Shown in pieces: positions 22,151 through 34,538 of a stretch of 64,000 bases of DNA. Within the stretch, counting starts at the first letter, position 1. Every line of letters begins with the position of its first letter. Made by a program: the position numbers and the translations under genes. The notes under the pieces were generated by a model. It saw nothing but the letters and a program-made list of their open reading frames with translations. It made no database searches and was not told the origin of the DNA. Origin of the DNA: Berberis thunbergii (taxonomy: Eukaryota > Streptophyta > Magnoliopsida > Ranunculales > Berberidaceae); assembly GCA_003290165.1 (NCBI GenBank), contig QNQO01008285.1, forward strand, positions 62,001-126,000. Reading direction: 5' to 3'.

Positions 22151-24056
22151 ACCCTTGTGTGGTGTGTTTTTTTCTTCGTGTTAGGCAGCCTTGTTCAAAG
22201 AACACTTTTTTCTTTCAATAGGAGGGCATGTTTAAAGATCTGTGATCTTTCTATCATTGGATTCCTTAGCTCCTGTCTACAATACCTTGCTCATATGGAA
22301 AGATCAAACTATGGGAAAAGGAATGCTCTTTCACTCACTTTTGCAGCCAGGAAATTGTGCTCACCATATTGTCAGTAAGGTTGCTTTTGGATTAGATCCC
22401 CTGCGAAATCTACTATGAAGGCTACTTTGAGTAAAGAAAGGTGTAATTTTATGGAAAGTGGAAAGAATAATTTTCTGGTCTTCAGGTTGGTGCATTACTA
22501 TGGGTTTTACAGGGCAAAATGTGCACTAGAAAGCTTTTTTGTTGGTTCAAAACACTGTAGGTTTTGAGACTATTAAGCATGCATCCCACTTGTGGGATAC
22601 ACACTAACTGCTTCATATGTGCATTCTAAATATTGCGTTGGGTCGAAATTATTTGATCAATCATATGTATTCTCCTCAGTTTAGAGTCGTTAAAGTAAAT
22701 AGCTCCCAACTGTCTCAGGAGCACTTATCAGAACATAAAAAATATCTATCTAAAGTGGCTATGAATGATCTGTATCTTGTTACCTACTAGGTTTACATCT
22801 TAATATCTTATAGAAGGCCAAAGCTAGTAACATGTTGAAGTTCGATTATGAGAATGTTGGGGAGGCTACATATACACAAGTGTTGCGAAGATGGAGTTTC
22901 TTTCCTTTGCCAAAATGCAATTATTTCTAAGCTTGTTATGTAGGTTCTTGAGAAGGAAACAAAATTTCTTGATATTTAGACTTAGTTTGCATCACCTCCA
23001 AGCTTCGTTCACGGTTTTGTTTATGGATCAACATTTCGAAAAGATCAATTACCTGAGTTGATAAACTTCATCAATAACCTTAAAATATTTTATTTAACCT
23101 TTTCAAGATTAAGAGACGATCCATTCTATTACAGTGTTTGCCTAAATTAATAGGGACTGACCATGCTTCTTCAAGGCATTATGATGGAAATGAATCACAC
23201 TTTCCAGGTAAAAATTTTGAGAAACTCAAGAGTTTAACCTTGTCTTAATTTAGATATGCTTAGTGTTGTGATCGTATCCCTAATTTTCAACAAATAATTG
23301 TCATTAGTTAAAGGAGGTTTCGCACATGCATAACAAACCTCATCAACCTCAAATCATTGTTATTTTGTGATATGTGGCTTGCACAACTTTTTTCTTTTTT
23401 AGTAAGGAAAACAGACTTTTTTTTTTTTTAAACAAGGAAAAATAGACTTTAGTGAGGGTGACACTCGCCAAAGCCTGGAAAATACAACACGATGTTTGAA
23501 TCACGCAAACGTAATGATCATACATATCTTGAACTGAGCTCAGTGAGATCAAGATACACACCAATATGACGTATACAAACCTGATAGCAGACTACTAGTA
23601 TGTGCTACACTTCCCAGTAGTATTCAACTCCATCTTGTGTAAGCTTCCTCGTGAAATCAATTTAGGTATGACGTATAATGATTTGAGCTGCCCGTTTGAA
23701 TCTGTTTTGACTGCTACATTAATAGAGACAGTATATTTTGAAGGTTGGAACCACATCTTTTGGATGATCACTGAGTTTAGCTTGCTATGGTTATTTTCTT
23801 GTGTTTTCGAACACTTTCAATATTGTGAAGAACCTGGATCCTTACTATTTTTTGCAAGCATTGCAATACTTTAATTAGATCATCTCTTCAACTTGAAAGA
23901 ATACTTTTATAGTTTTGAGGTAAACTTCTCTAAACTCCAATCCATACACAAATAAAGACATTCTGTCCTTTTGAACCTAGATATAAGTTTAGAAGGAATT
24001 GTTTCTTGACAATGGAGCTAAACTTCAACCCTAATAGCTTTGCTAAGTAGGCATCT
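22151..24056. other. Spacer with part of the segmental duplication
   Basis: No domain-bearing ORF. Roughly 22680-22900 (GGTTTACATCTT..GAAGGCCAAAG..GTTGAAGTTC) resembles 25540-25620, so the duplicated segment once included this flank. The 90-aa ORF at 23602-23874 is not recognised. Confidence 0.45.
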
Positions 24057-24420
24057 CTGCCCGAGCCAGCTTCTCGCATGACCTAGCTACTAAGTACTGA
24101 AGTGGGATTCTATTGGATCTTCAGTTCTGGAGACAGATAATAAGTGCCTCTTCAGAATTCTCGCTATGGTCACGGGCATTGGCCCTTGGTCAATACACGT
24201 GTTCTTAGTTTTCTCGCTGTCGCAACCTGATGTTCTGTCGGTATCTTGGCGCCTGGAAAGGTGTGCTCTATGAGCTCAAACAATTGCCAAAGCCTTCTGA
24301 GATGGAGCAACTCTGTGATAAGTGGAGGGCTCGAGGCCTTATTGTTCTGTTGGGTCCTGGTACATCTGGAGGGGGCGGAGCTGGGGCAGCGGGTGAATTC
24401 ATTTGATAGCTGTAGTTTAT
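24057..24420 (+). pseudogene. Decayed partial duplicate of the DNA glycosylase
   Basis: Aligns with the 3' 40% of the gene at 20431-21300: GCATTGGCCCTTGGTC, CAATTGCCAAAGCCTTCTGA, GATGGAGCAACTCTGTGA and TCTGTTGGGTCCTGGTACAT are shared or near-identical. Several indels break the frame. The HhH lysine codon is now Thr (AAG to ACG before GGCATTGGC), and the region that should hold the catalytic Asp reads GTATCTTGGCG, so the nucleophile-activating residue is gone. The 5' part is absent. Non-functional. Confidence 0.88.
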
Positions 24421-25690
24421 ACTTGCATTAGCATTAGCATCATTTAATGGACTCAATTCCTGTAACAGTCAAAAAATGCCTTTTCAATTTTTTCTCTTTT
24501 GATCTAAAGCCTTTAGGATTGATTTTCAGTTATGGCGTGTTGTTGATTTCAATCAGATACTTATAGCATTTGAAAAACTAAAACCCTTTGCAATCTGATG
24601 GAAGCTTGTTATTCGTGCAATTATAGATGTTGTGTATTGTGAACTGTTTACCGATGTTTTGAGTCATGAGTGTAAAATAAAAGTATAAATTCAATTGACC
24701 TTGGTAATGGATCATATTCTTTGTCAGTTAGCATAATACTTTCCTGTTGCTGATCATTTAACGATTCCCTAAATGAACTGTACATGGTTTAATATTGTTA
24801 ACTGATGATCAAAGTATTCTAGTTCCTTTGATGAACATGTATTACGCTATTCTACTTACTGAGTGACTAGCAAGTAAGTCACTCAAGCTGATGAATAGCA
24901 AACCTTTATGGATCCACATCTTTAAGTACACGCTCCATTCATATCATTTATTTTCAAGGACTGAGGATTAGGGCTCCCCCTCCCACTCGATGTTACACGA
25001 GAAGAACAGTCAAGAGGCAGATATAGCAATACACTTGAGAAAACAAATCACCTAGGGTGTTTGGTTCTAAGAAAATTTGCCATGAGTAAACGACTAAAAA
25101 TGAGAAGATATGGAGGAGAAAGTTCTCTACCTTGAGGTTCATGATGGCCATGTCTTTTGCAAACATTTTCTTAGGAGGTGGCCTAAAAAGCATTTGCCAC
25201 AATTGTGTATAAAACCAAGAGGGTAAAGAACATCACAAAGTTCACGTTCTTCATTATCTCGTGCTCTTTCCTTTATCTTCTTTTTCATTGAAAGGGAGGC
25301 CGGTTAGCTTCCACAAGCTCTTTAAAAAAATAAAAAAATAAAATAAAACGAGAGATGGAGAGAAAGGGAGGCCAGTTAGCTTCCCCATAGACATAGGAGA
25401 AGTTGAATTCATCAATCCACTTACATTGCCGTTTTTATTCTTTCCAGAAGCTCCCAGCATTCACATCACAAGGAGCAGTTCTCAGACCAGTAAGAATATT
25501 TACTGCATAGCTGAATCAGAGTGGATCCATATTTTGGTAGCTAGTGGTTTACATCTTGAAGAAGACCAAAGATAAAATGGGTCGAAGTTCATTTCTGAGA
25601 ATATAGGGAAAGTTACATCTCTGATTCTCATGTATACCTAGTCTCGTACTTCAAAGTCTTAGTTAACTGGTAGAGAAAATGCTATGATTT
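24421..25690. other. Duplicate's 3' flank, no gene
   Basis: Continues the match to the glycosylase 3' flank up to about 24950. A small direct repeat, GAAAGGGAGGCC(G/A)GTTAGCT, lies at 25288 and 25363. No protein recognised. Confidence 0.5.
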
Positions 25691-25694
25691 TTTT

Positions 25695-26760
25695 GGGTTA
25701 TTTTCCTTTTGAATCCATTAGTTTGTATCTATTCCTCGTTGGTCCCCAAAAAATTTTCTAATCCTGTCTAAACCCCCATGACCGTCAGGTCAATGCCGTG
25801 GACCAACATTTTTCATTCAACAATTTTCAAATGCCCAAGCTACCCTTCACTTAATGCACATGTCAAAATTCATCCAGATTGAAGTAAATCTGACCACCAA
25901 TCTTATAATCAAACGGATATTGAGACATGCCACACTTAAATATTTTTCTTCTCCATTGAAAAAACATACCTAAAAATAATAACACCATTAAAGAAGCTTT
26001 CGCGCCTCTCTAATGGTAGAGCTCTTCATCGGTCATTCTTCATTCTAGCTTTCAATCTTCTCATCACCACTACAACCTATCATTATCTAACCCTAACCCC
26101 TTATTCTAGCAACGCATAGTTCAAAGACCTCGTTGAAGAAATCGCGATTTCATTTGGGGTTTTATATAGGATTGTTACCATCTTAGGAGTTTAATTTTTA
26201 CACTATTATAAAATCATTTACTCCAAATTTTGGTTTGAATTTCTGGAATAGAATGATTTTGGGTAGGATACGGTTGTGGAGGATAGATTTTTACCAAATA
26301 TTGGTGTTCTGGGGTTTGTAGAAGCAAAAACTTGATTTTTCTCATTATCCATTTCAAGAGAATATGGATTGAATGTCTTCCATGACTCGTCATCCCTCTA
26401 AATGACCAAATGTTGTTGGTGTTCTAGGGTTCTTGTAAAACTTCTGCAAGTAATAAAAGCATAATGAAGAAACAACAATGAAGAGGAGAAGATGGGTTTG
26501 GTGTGGCATGCTCCATCATCTGTTTAACATTAGATAGGTGGTTAGATTTAATTCAATCTCGATGAATTTTGAAATGTACCTTGCACATGTGCGTTACATG
26601 AAGGGTAGCTTGGTCATTTGAAAATTGTTGGATAAAAAAGCTAGTCCTCGGAATTGACTTCTCCATCCCGGGGGTTAGACGGGATTAGAAAAACCTTAGG
26701 GGCCAACAAGTAATAGAGATAACTAATGGGATCGAAGGGGAACCAATAGTTCCGCAGAGG
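25695..26760. mobile_element. Long-TIR non-autonomous element, about 1.07 kb
   Basis: The first about 250 bases (CATTAGTTTGTATCTATTCC, GTTGGTCCCC, CAACAATTTTCAAATG, CAAGCTACCCTTCA, AAAATTCATC.AGATTGAA, CATGCCACAC) recur as the reverse complement in the last about 280 bases. Such long arms are typical of Mutator-type MITEs. No ORF of note inside, and no clear target duplication found. Confidence 0.7.
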
Positions 26761-27120
26761 GTTCTTATATTTAATCTTGAAGAAATTCATAGAAGATTGT
26801 CAGCTTTCATTGTGTTTATGGTAAAGTGTCCATCTTGGAGACCATTTTGCAGACCTGAATATGTAGTTCAGATGGATATTATGGGTTGTTTGTTTGTAAA
26901 CTGTGAAGGGTCCAAATGGTGGTGTAACCCAAGTGACTGGGAATCACAAACCATTGTAGATATTTGACAATCTGGGTTTAGGGTTGCACGTTAATTATCC
27001 TCGTTGGCCATTCAGTATCTTCCGTTGTTACGCCAAAACGTATCATTTGAACTATTGATTTATGTGTTATTGCTTATTAAATTGACACAAGAAGTTGTCT
27101 ACATCTACTTCGTAATTAAG
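26761..27120. other. Spacer, nothing recognised
   Basis: No ORF with a recognisable domain and no repeat noticed. Confidence 0.45.
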
Positions 27121-27169
27121 TGGGTGTTTGTTTTTTGTTCTGAATAGACTCAAAAGTTTTAATAAGAAG

Positions 27170-27597
27170 TAGGGCTGAAAACCGAACCGACGGTTCGGTT
27201 TTTCACCTAAACCATGAATCGAACCGACTTAGGTCGGTTTTAAAATTTTCAAACCGAAACCGAACCGACCATTAACAAAACCGATCCGAAACCGAACCGA
27301 TTCTAATTTATGCAAACCGAAACCGAACCGAACCGACTAAAATTGAACCAAAACTGAAATAAAACTGAACCGACCGACTATTTTAAACATATTGTATTAT
27401 TTACATATAAAAATATATTATTTATTATATATATTCGGTCGGTTCGGTTTAGTCGGTTAAAATCACATAGAAACCGAAAATCGAACCGACTACTTCGGTT
27501 TTGAATTTTTTAAAACCGAAACAGATCCGAACCGAATTTAAACCGAAGATCGGTTCGGTCGGTTTAATCGGTTTGATCGATTTTTTGTTCAGCCCTA
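27170..27597. mobile_element. hAT-1: 428-bp hAT MITE with CCGAACCG repeats
   Basis: Ends TAGGGCTGAA / TTCAGCCCTA; the flanking ATAAGAAG is duplicated perfectly (27162-27169 and 27598-27605), the 8-bp signature of hAT transposition. The interior is dense with CCGAACCGA / TCGGTTCGG in both orientations, i.e. strong hairpin potential. No ORF. Copy 1 of family A provides the related empty site. Confidence 0.92.
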
Positions 27598-27704
27598 ATA
27601 AGAAGCGTGATACTTTAAAATGAGTGTTTGTTTTTAGTCTTAATCAAAAGTTGAAGTTTTGATTGGAGTAAGCACCATGGGGATGCTGATCACTTAGCAC
27701 TGAG

Positions 27705-30700
27705 CAGGCCATCTTCATAGAGATGTTACAGTTCTTTCTTTAGTCTTAATAATAATTTGGATTGCTTGGGATCCCCTATCTGTCAATGTTACAGTTCTTT
27801 CTAAATCAGAGCAGGCCATCTTCATAGAGACAACCTGGCCGAACGGGTTCTCCTGTGTCCTCACGATAATTTATGGAAGTAACTCCTATATGATCAGGAA
27901 ACAGTTGTGGCGAGAAATAGAAACATTCTCTACTAGCAACCAGAAGCCATGGACCATTCTAGGCGACTATAATTCTATCCTGAATTCTCAAGAACGAGTG
28001 GGTGGCGAAGAGATTAGGCCAATGCATTTCATTGATTTACTCCACTGTGTCCAAAATGTGGGTCTGTTTGATTGCAATTATAAAGGTTGCTTCCTAACTT
28101 GGAGCAACAAACAAGTGGGAAATAACAATATCATGAGCAAGCTCGATAGAGTTATGATAAACCAGGAATGGTTGACTTGTCTGCCCAACTCAGAGGTGGA
28201 GTTCCTCCAACCAGGTGTTTCTGACCATTCCCCAATGATTCTCACTATCTATGAGCACAAAAACTCAGGCCCCATTCCTTTTAAGTTTTACAACTATTGG
28301 CTCTATGAACCTGGCTACTATGAAGTCATTGAACAAGCATGGAATTTGGATGTCAGTGGGAATGCCATGTATTGCTTTGTCAAAAAAATGAAGCAAGTAA
28401 AATCGAAGCTTATTGAGTGGCGAAAGGCCAAATTCATCAATGCAAACTCTGCTGTTCAAACTGCAAAACAGTCCATGGAGTTAGCACAGACCCTACTACA
28501 GCACCAACCTCTGGATAATAACGCCAGATTTCAGGAAAAGATTGCGGTACAGAACTATGCATATGCAGTCAGGAATGAAATCCTTGAAGCACAACAAAAG
28601 GCTAAATCAAAATACATGAGAGATGGAGATGAAAATGTCTCTTACTTTCATAATTATGTGCAGGAGAGGAGGTCCAAAAACAAGATCCTGTCGATCTACA
28701 ATGCCGATAATGTTAAGCTTGAAAGTGCAGAGGACATTGGAGCTGAATGCATCCAGTATTTCCAGGAAATCTTTGGAACCGAGCTGGTGACCTATGACCC
28801 AACTGTCATCAACACCTTGCAGGTACCTCGAACTATTTCACATAAAGAAGGGGTGGCTCTTACTGAACCGATTTCCAGGAATGAAATCACGGAAGCTCTG
28901 GCATCCATTGAATCAACCAAAGCCCCAGGCCCGGATGGGTTCTCATCTTTCTTCTTCAAATCAGCATGGCGCCTAATAGGAGATGACTTTGTTAAAGCAA
29001 TCAACAACTTCTTCAGAAGCAGTAAATTACTGCGATAGGTAAATGCCACATGTGTTACTTTAATCCCTAAGGTTTCTAATGCGTCCTACTTTAGTGATTT
29101 CAGGCCAATCTCTTGCTGCAATGTGTTATACAAAACTATCACCAAGATCATGATGAGAAGAATGAAAAAGGTGATGAAAAATCTTGTGAGTATGAACCAA
29201 TCGGCCTTTATCCAAGGAAGGAATATTCATGATAATATCATGCTCGCCCATGAGCTCGTCCGCAACTATCACCGGGATCAAGGTCCTCCTAGATGTGCTG
29301 CAAAGATCGACCTCAGGAAAGCTTATGACACTATATGTTGGGGAGCTATCACTCACATGATGCGTAAAATGCAGTTCCCGGAACAATTTATACGATGGGT
29401 CTACATCTGTCTTTCTACTCCTTTCTACTCTATTAATTTGAACGGCTCTCCTAAGGGATTCATACAGGCAAGGCGCGATATAAGACAAGGGTGCCCAGTA
29501 TCCCCCTACCTCTTTGTGATTATTATGGAGATTTTCAATCTTCTTCTCATGCAGAAGGTTGATGAGGGAGTATATAAACTGCACCACAAGTGTCACGACC
29601 CATGTGTAACTCATCTCAAATTTGCTGATGACCTTATGGTCTTTTTCAATGGGGATAACCAGTCAGCCAAAGCTCTATCAGAGGTGCTCAGCGCCTTCAA
29701 ATCAAGTACTGGGCTTGATGTCAATTGCATGAAAAACAACCTCTACACTGCAGGAATTAATACAGTGGAAAGACTCGATCTTTATCAGACTCTTGGGTTT
29801 GAGATGGGATCCTTACCAGTGAAGTACCTAGGACTGCCCCTTATCTCCTCTAGACTTTCTCATCGTGATTGCCTGCCTCTTATTGAATGAGTCCGTAAGC
29901 GCATCACTTCATGGAAGAACAAAACCTTATCGTTCGCTGGGCGCCTTACTCTTATAAAATCAGTGCTTAATAGCCTCCATGTCTACTGGACATCATGCTA
30001 TATGCTCCCAAAAGAGACGATCCGGGATCTAAATGCTGTCATGCGAAACTTCTTATGGTCGGCCACTGATACCTACATTAAGAAACCAATGGTTAAATGG
30101 GAGAAAATTTTTCAACCTTATAGTGAAGGAGGTCTTGGGATCAGATGTATTGAAACCACTAACAAAGCCGCTATGCTGCGTCATGTGTGGAGCATTGTAT
30201 CCAATAAGGAAAATCTCTGGGTTCAATGGGTTCGTCGAAATCTCATTAAGAACAAAGTGTTTTGGAGCATGGAGCCGCCTAGCGACTGCTCCTGGTGCTG
30301 GAGGAACATCCTGAACAGCAGGGAGAGGGCGAAAAACCTCATCATTCATATGATAGGAGACGGCGAGGACACCCTTTTATGGCAGGACCCGTGGCATCCA
30401 ATGGGGATCTTGCTTGCTCGATTCCCTTAGTTTCTTCAGTATGATTCTCTTCTCAATAAATCGGCTAAGGTCAGTGCCTTGATCCAGGCAGGAAAATGGG
30501 AACCTAGACACCATGTGCAAGCAGCTATTAATGACATTTTCGTTGGCCTAATAACAGTTGAATTGGATCCTACCTTCAAAGATGAAATAGTTTGGAAAGG
30601 GGGTCAAGACGGGGAATTTACAACCAAAAGTGCATACCACTCTATTCGACACAAGGAACCAAGAGTTCCATGGAGGTCTCTCGTATGGTTCAAAGGCAGG

Positions 30701-31790
30701 GTCCCAAAACATAGCTTCACTGCATGGATGGCGATGCATAGAGGACTGAAAACACAAGACAAACTTAGGACTTGGAACAAGATCGAAGAGTCGACATGCA
30801 TCCTCTACAATGCAGAACCTAAGTCTGCTGATCACCTGTTCTTCTCCTGTTGGGTCTCGCAGCTGATATGGAGGTACATGTTACACCACCTAGGATATGA
30901 TCATCAGCCTCTAGGCTGGAACCAGGAAATAGAATGGTGCCTTCACCACTTCACTGGCAACTCTCCAAGAACATTAGCAAAAAAGTTGAGTTTTACTGCA
31001 ACCATTTATCACATCTGGCAAGAAAGGAATCGAAGACTCTTCCAGTCTAAGAAGACGTTAGTTTTGGATATCATTAACAAGATAATTGCAGACGTCCGTC
31101 TTCGCATTGCAGTCCTGGACGTGAAAGGCGAGAACAATGAACAAAACTCAAGCTTTTGTCATACATGGAGAGTCCCCATTAACCTTGAAGTCAGAACAGC
31201 GACTCTACACGCCTGGACAAAGCCTGAACCAATGTGGTACATGATCAATTCTGATGGCTCCCTGACAGCAACCCGAGGAGGCTTTGGTGCCATCATTCAA
31301 GACCACAATGGGGACGTCATCGCCGCTGCTGCAGGTTCCACAAGGGTGCAATCGGTTGTCCTTCATGAGCTGCAAGGCGTGGAGCTTGGGATCAAGTTAG
31401 CCAAGAAGTACAGGCTAGGGAAAGTTGTTTGTTGCATGGACTCTGCTAATGCATACACATACCTCACCACAAACAAGGTGCCGCCCTGGGAGGCCTTACA
31501 TGCAACCAGGCGAATTAAATATGAGCTCCAGGAGTTCGAAGACTTTAAGATTATGCATGCTGTTAGAGAGACAAACCAACTGGCAGACAAACTAGCTAGT
31601 CTGCTACCTAACACAGAATACCTTGAAATAACAGCAAGTTTCTTTGCTGAGGATATGAAAAAAATTGTCTTTGATGATGCTAGAGGTAGGAAATATGCTA
31701 GATACTGACTTGTAACCTCTTTCGTGTTTTTTCTGTGGTCTGGAGAGCCCATTTATGCCCCACGCTTGCCTTTCAAAAAAAAAAAAAAAA
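27705..31790 (+). mobile_element. L1-type LINE, 5'-truncated, with poly(A)
   Basis: Begins abruptly at GCAGGCCATCTTCATAGAGA after family A sequence and ends with a short 3' UTR and A16 (31775-31790). The 5' edge is scrambled: GAGCAGGCCATCTTCATAGA occurs at 27703 and again near 27807, and TGTTACAGTTCTTTCT occurs at about 27724 and 27785. ORF1 is absent; ORF2 starts inside the endonuclease. No clear target duplication; a small target deletion is likelier. Confidence 0.85.
27752..31708 (+). pseudogene. LINE ORF2 (endonuclease, RT, zinc finger, RNase H), three stops
   Basis: One frame runs the whole length and is broken only by TAG 29036-29038, TGA 29888-29890 and TAG 30428-30430; no frameshift is needed. 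Domains: the C-terminal part of the AP-type endonuclease (WTILGDYNSIL; GVSDHSPM near 28215), reverse transcriptase (AFIQGRNIHDNIMLAHELV, RQGCPVSPYLF, FADDLMVF at 29618, YLGLPL), zf-RVT (PKHSFTAWMA to HLFFSCW, 30707-30850) and RNase H (NSDGS, ELQGVELGI, CMDSANAY). This enzyme set would nick DNA and copy LINE RNA at the target. Missing the endonuclease N-terminus and ORF1. The Phe in place of Tyr at the FADD box is common in plant LINEs. Confidence 0.92.
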
Positions 31791-32280
31791 CTTCACAATA
31801 AATTCATAATGATTGCTACTATCCCTCTCCTCTACCAACTATCCCATCTTTTCTCCATATCCTCTTTATCATGCGAGCAATGCCGCCACTGTTGTCACCA
31901 CCCTCCCTAACCTCCTTTCCTCCTCCCATTTTTTTTTCTGTCTCTATTGAAGATTGTATGAGGAATGGAGAGAGATGTACGATGGTTTTTGGCAGTGGTG
32001 AAAAATAATCTCAATGGAATTTGAAGGAGAGAAAACAAGTGGAAAATAGGGTTAATGTTGGTGGATTGTGGTGTACGGTGGGAGTTGTGGTGGTGGGCAA
32101 ACATGTAAATTTTTTTTTAATTTAGTACCTAAAAACAAATACCCTATTTAATTATACAGTTTATAATTAGTAGCTCATTCAAAAGCAAAACAAACAGTTC
32201 ATTTAAAAATTCATTCTAAACTTCAAACTCCCGTTGAAAGTTAGGTTCTAACAATATAAAAAAAAAAAAAAAACACCGTC

Positions 32281-33704
32281 CTAGTCTAAGTGTCCACCCT
32301 CATGTGTTAATCAAGCCTTTTGTGATGAAATTAAGTTCCCACAAGACAATATCTTAATAAGTATCAACGTCATCAGATCATCGATTGATTTTAAGCAAGC
32401 GTTTGTTTGGCAAGTTCATGTTTGAACAAGGAGGTACCAAAGTCGACCAAGTACCACCTTGTTGTAAGGCGTTGAATTGAGCTCATGGCATTATATTTCA
32501 TGAGATCATTCTAGAAGGATTGGCCAACACAAGGGTTATGATCCAATGTTTGTGCTTGGGCTGGGTCGGTCTGGTTAACTGGCCGAACAACCAAAACCAA
32601 AACCAAAAAAAACATTGAGCTTACAAAAATTTGATTTTAAGGGACCGACCCTGGACCGAATGAGGCCGGTTAACATATATGCAATTTTTTCAGCCCAGTT
32701 TAGTCCAGTTTTCTCAGTGCATAGAGACAGGATGAGGTCGTTTGCAGTAGAAGCAAATAAACAAAGGAAGGAGGGAGATGGGGGAAGGGCGGTGTTCATA
32801 GGAAACAAAGGGAAAAGGATGGAAGCAAGGCAGTGGTGGACTGGTGGTCAGAGGAGCAGAAGAAAAGAAGAGATAGGGGGATTATTGGGGTGGGGCAGTG
32901 AAGGAGAGAGCAAAACCTCTTCTTCCTCGAAGTGTTGAGTTTCACCGCAAGAGCTGTTATCAATGAAGACGAGCTCCGATCTTTGCTCGAATTGAATAAG
33001 ACCCCCTTTTACTCGTTTCCAACACATGTCTCTCTTTTTTATTGGACTGAAATAGAACAAGAAGACTACTTGAGAATGCTATTTGAGTGAAGTGGAGAGT
33101 GAGAGATGCAACTGTGTTGATGTGCTTTAGTGCACCATCCCTAAAATGAACCCGTGAGAGAGAACATATGAAGGAGAATCTGGAGCCACTTTGATAATGT
33201 TTTCTTCAATGCCCAACTCTATCTCAATTCTCCCTTTCTCTGTTTAATTTATCTTTCTTCCCATGCTAACCCTACTCCACTCTCTTTCTCAATTCACAAC
33301 AAAACCATCACCCCAAACCAACCCCACTCCACTCCCTCTCTCAATTCACAACAGAACCATCATCCCAACCCAACCCCACTCTATTTCCTTTCATTTTTTA
33401 ATTGAACCAGGTAACACCACTCTCTCTCTCCCATCACCTGAATCCGCCACCGTCATCGAAGCTGAACCCGTCACCATTAAATTGGTGCGATACGAACACT
33501 TTTAATTCATCAATCACCATCTTCAGAAATTAAGTGAAGAATAAAAAGAACTAAGAAGAACAACTTACTGGGCTTGGTAGGAGCCAACTGGGTCGGGCCG
33601 AACGCTTGGGGCTTAAAATTGTAATTAAATAAATACTCGGGCCGGTTAACCTACGCTTTTTGAAAATTGAAACCTATAATTAGCTCGAAAATTCGATCCA
33701 ATAT
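32281..33704. other. Spacer, no gene recognised
   Basis: Contains several short ORFs of low complexity (Ser/Pro- or Lys/Glu-rich), none with a domain. CT-rich stretch at 33230-33480. Confidence 0.45.
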
Positions 33705-33712
33705 GTTTTTAG

Positions 33713-34263
33713 TAGGGGTGGACAAAAACCGATTTAAATTCGGTTAACCGATCGAACCGATTTTCAAATTCGGTTCGGTAACCGAACCGAAATATGAGTA
33801 GAAAGAAAATAATTTAAACCGAACCGATTATAAACGGTTCAAAATCGGTTTGTGATTTTGAACCGACCGATTTATAATCGAACCGACCGATTAATTAAAT
33901 ATATATAAATAACTAAATAAAAAGTAGGTGTCAATACTTGATTAGTGGAACAAATGCATTGCAATACACCCTGTTGCACTAAATCACCCCATTCTCTCAA
34001 AGTTTTCAATTTTGGGCTAAAAATTGAGTCTATAAAAAAATTGGACTTGTAAAAAAATTGGACATGTTTTAATGAAAGTCTTTCAAATGCTTGAGCCTGA
34101 AATTTCGGTCCAACCGAACCGATCCGAAATTCGGTTCAAGCGAATTCATCGATTTACAAATACAAAATTCGGTTTCGGTTTGGGTTTTGGACAAACCGAA
34201 TTAAATCGGTTCGAAATTGGTTTGAGGCTCAAAACCAAACCGAACCGACATTGCCCACCCCTA
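33713..34263. mobile_element. hAT-2: 551-bp hAT MITE with CCGAACCG repeats
   Basis: Ends TAGGGGTGGACA / TGCCCACCCCTA with a perfect 8-bp duplication GTTTTTAG (33705-33712, 34264-34271). Interior rich in AACCGAACCGA and TTCGGTT in both orientations, like hAT-1. No transposase. Confidence 0.92.
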
Positions 34264-34271
34264 GTTTTTAG

Positions 34272-34530
34272 GATCGATGATTAAAATGCATTTTAATAAA
34301 TCGGACCCGATCCGTCTGATTTTCGGTTTAGTCCCCAGACCTAGTTTGTGCTGGAAAACAATAACCAAGGTGTTTGAAAGAATGCTATCCTCTCAAAAGC
34401 TTGTCTTTGTAGATTGACGCATGCATTTCAACAACTAGATATTTTATCATCTTGTTGTTGGTTACCAATATCTTTATGTAGAGACTGTTGGGACCGAGAA
34501 TTTGGTGTCCCTTATAAATGGGTCGGAGGA
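34272..34530. other. Short spacer between hAT-2 and hAT-3
   Basis: Nothing recognised. Confidence 0.4.
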
Positions 34531-34538
34531 GTCCCAAG

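Larger units (their letters stand above)
27121..32280 (+). mobile_element. Family A repeat, copy 2, split by two insertions
   Basis: Three pieces (27121-27169, 27606-27704, 31791-32280) read continuously against the reverse complement of 4491-5140. The first gap is filled by hAT-1, the second by a LINE. At the hAT junction copy 1 has the uninterrupted AATAAGAAGCG. At the LINE junction about 30 bases present in copy 1 are missing. Confidence 0.75.
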
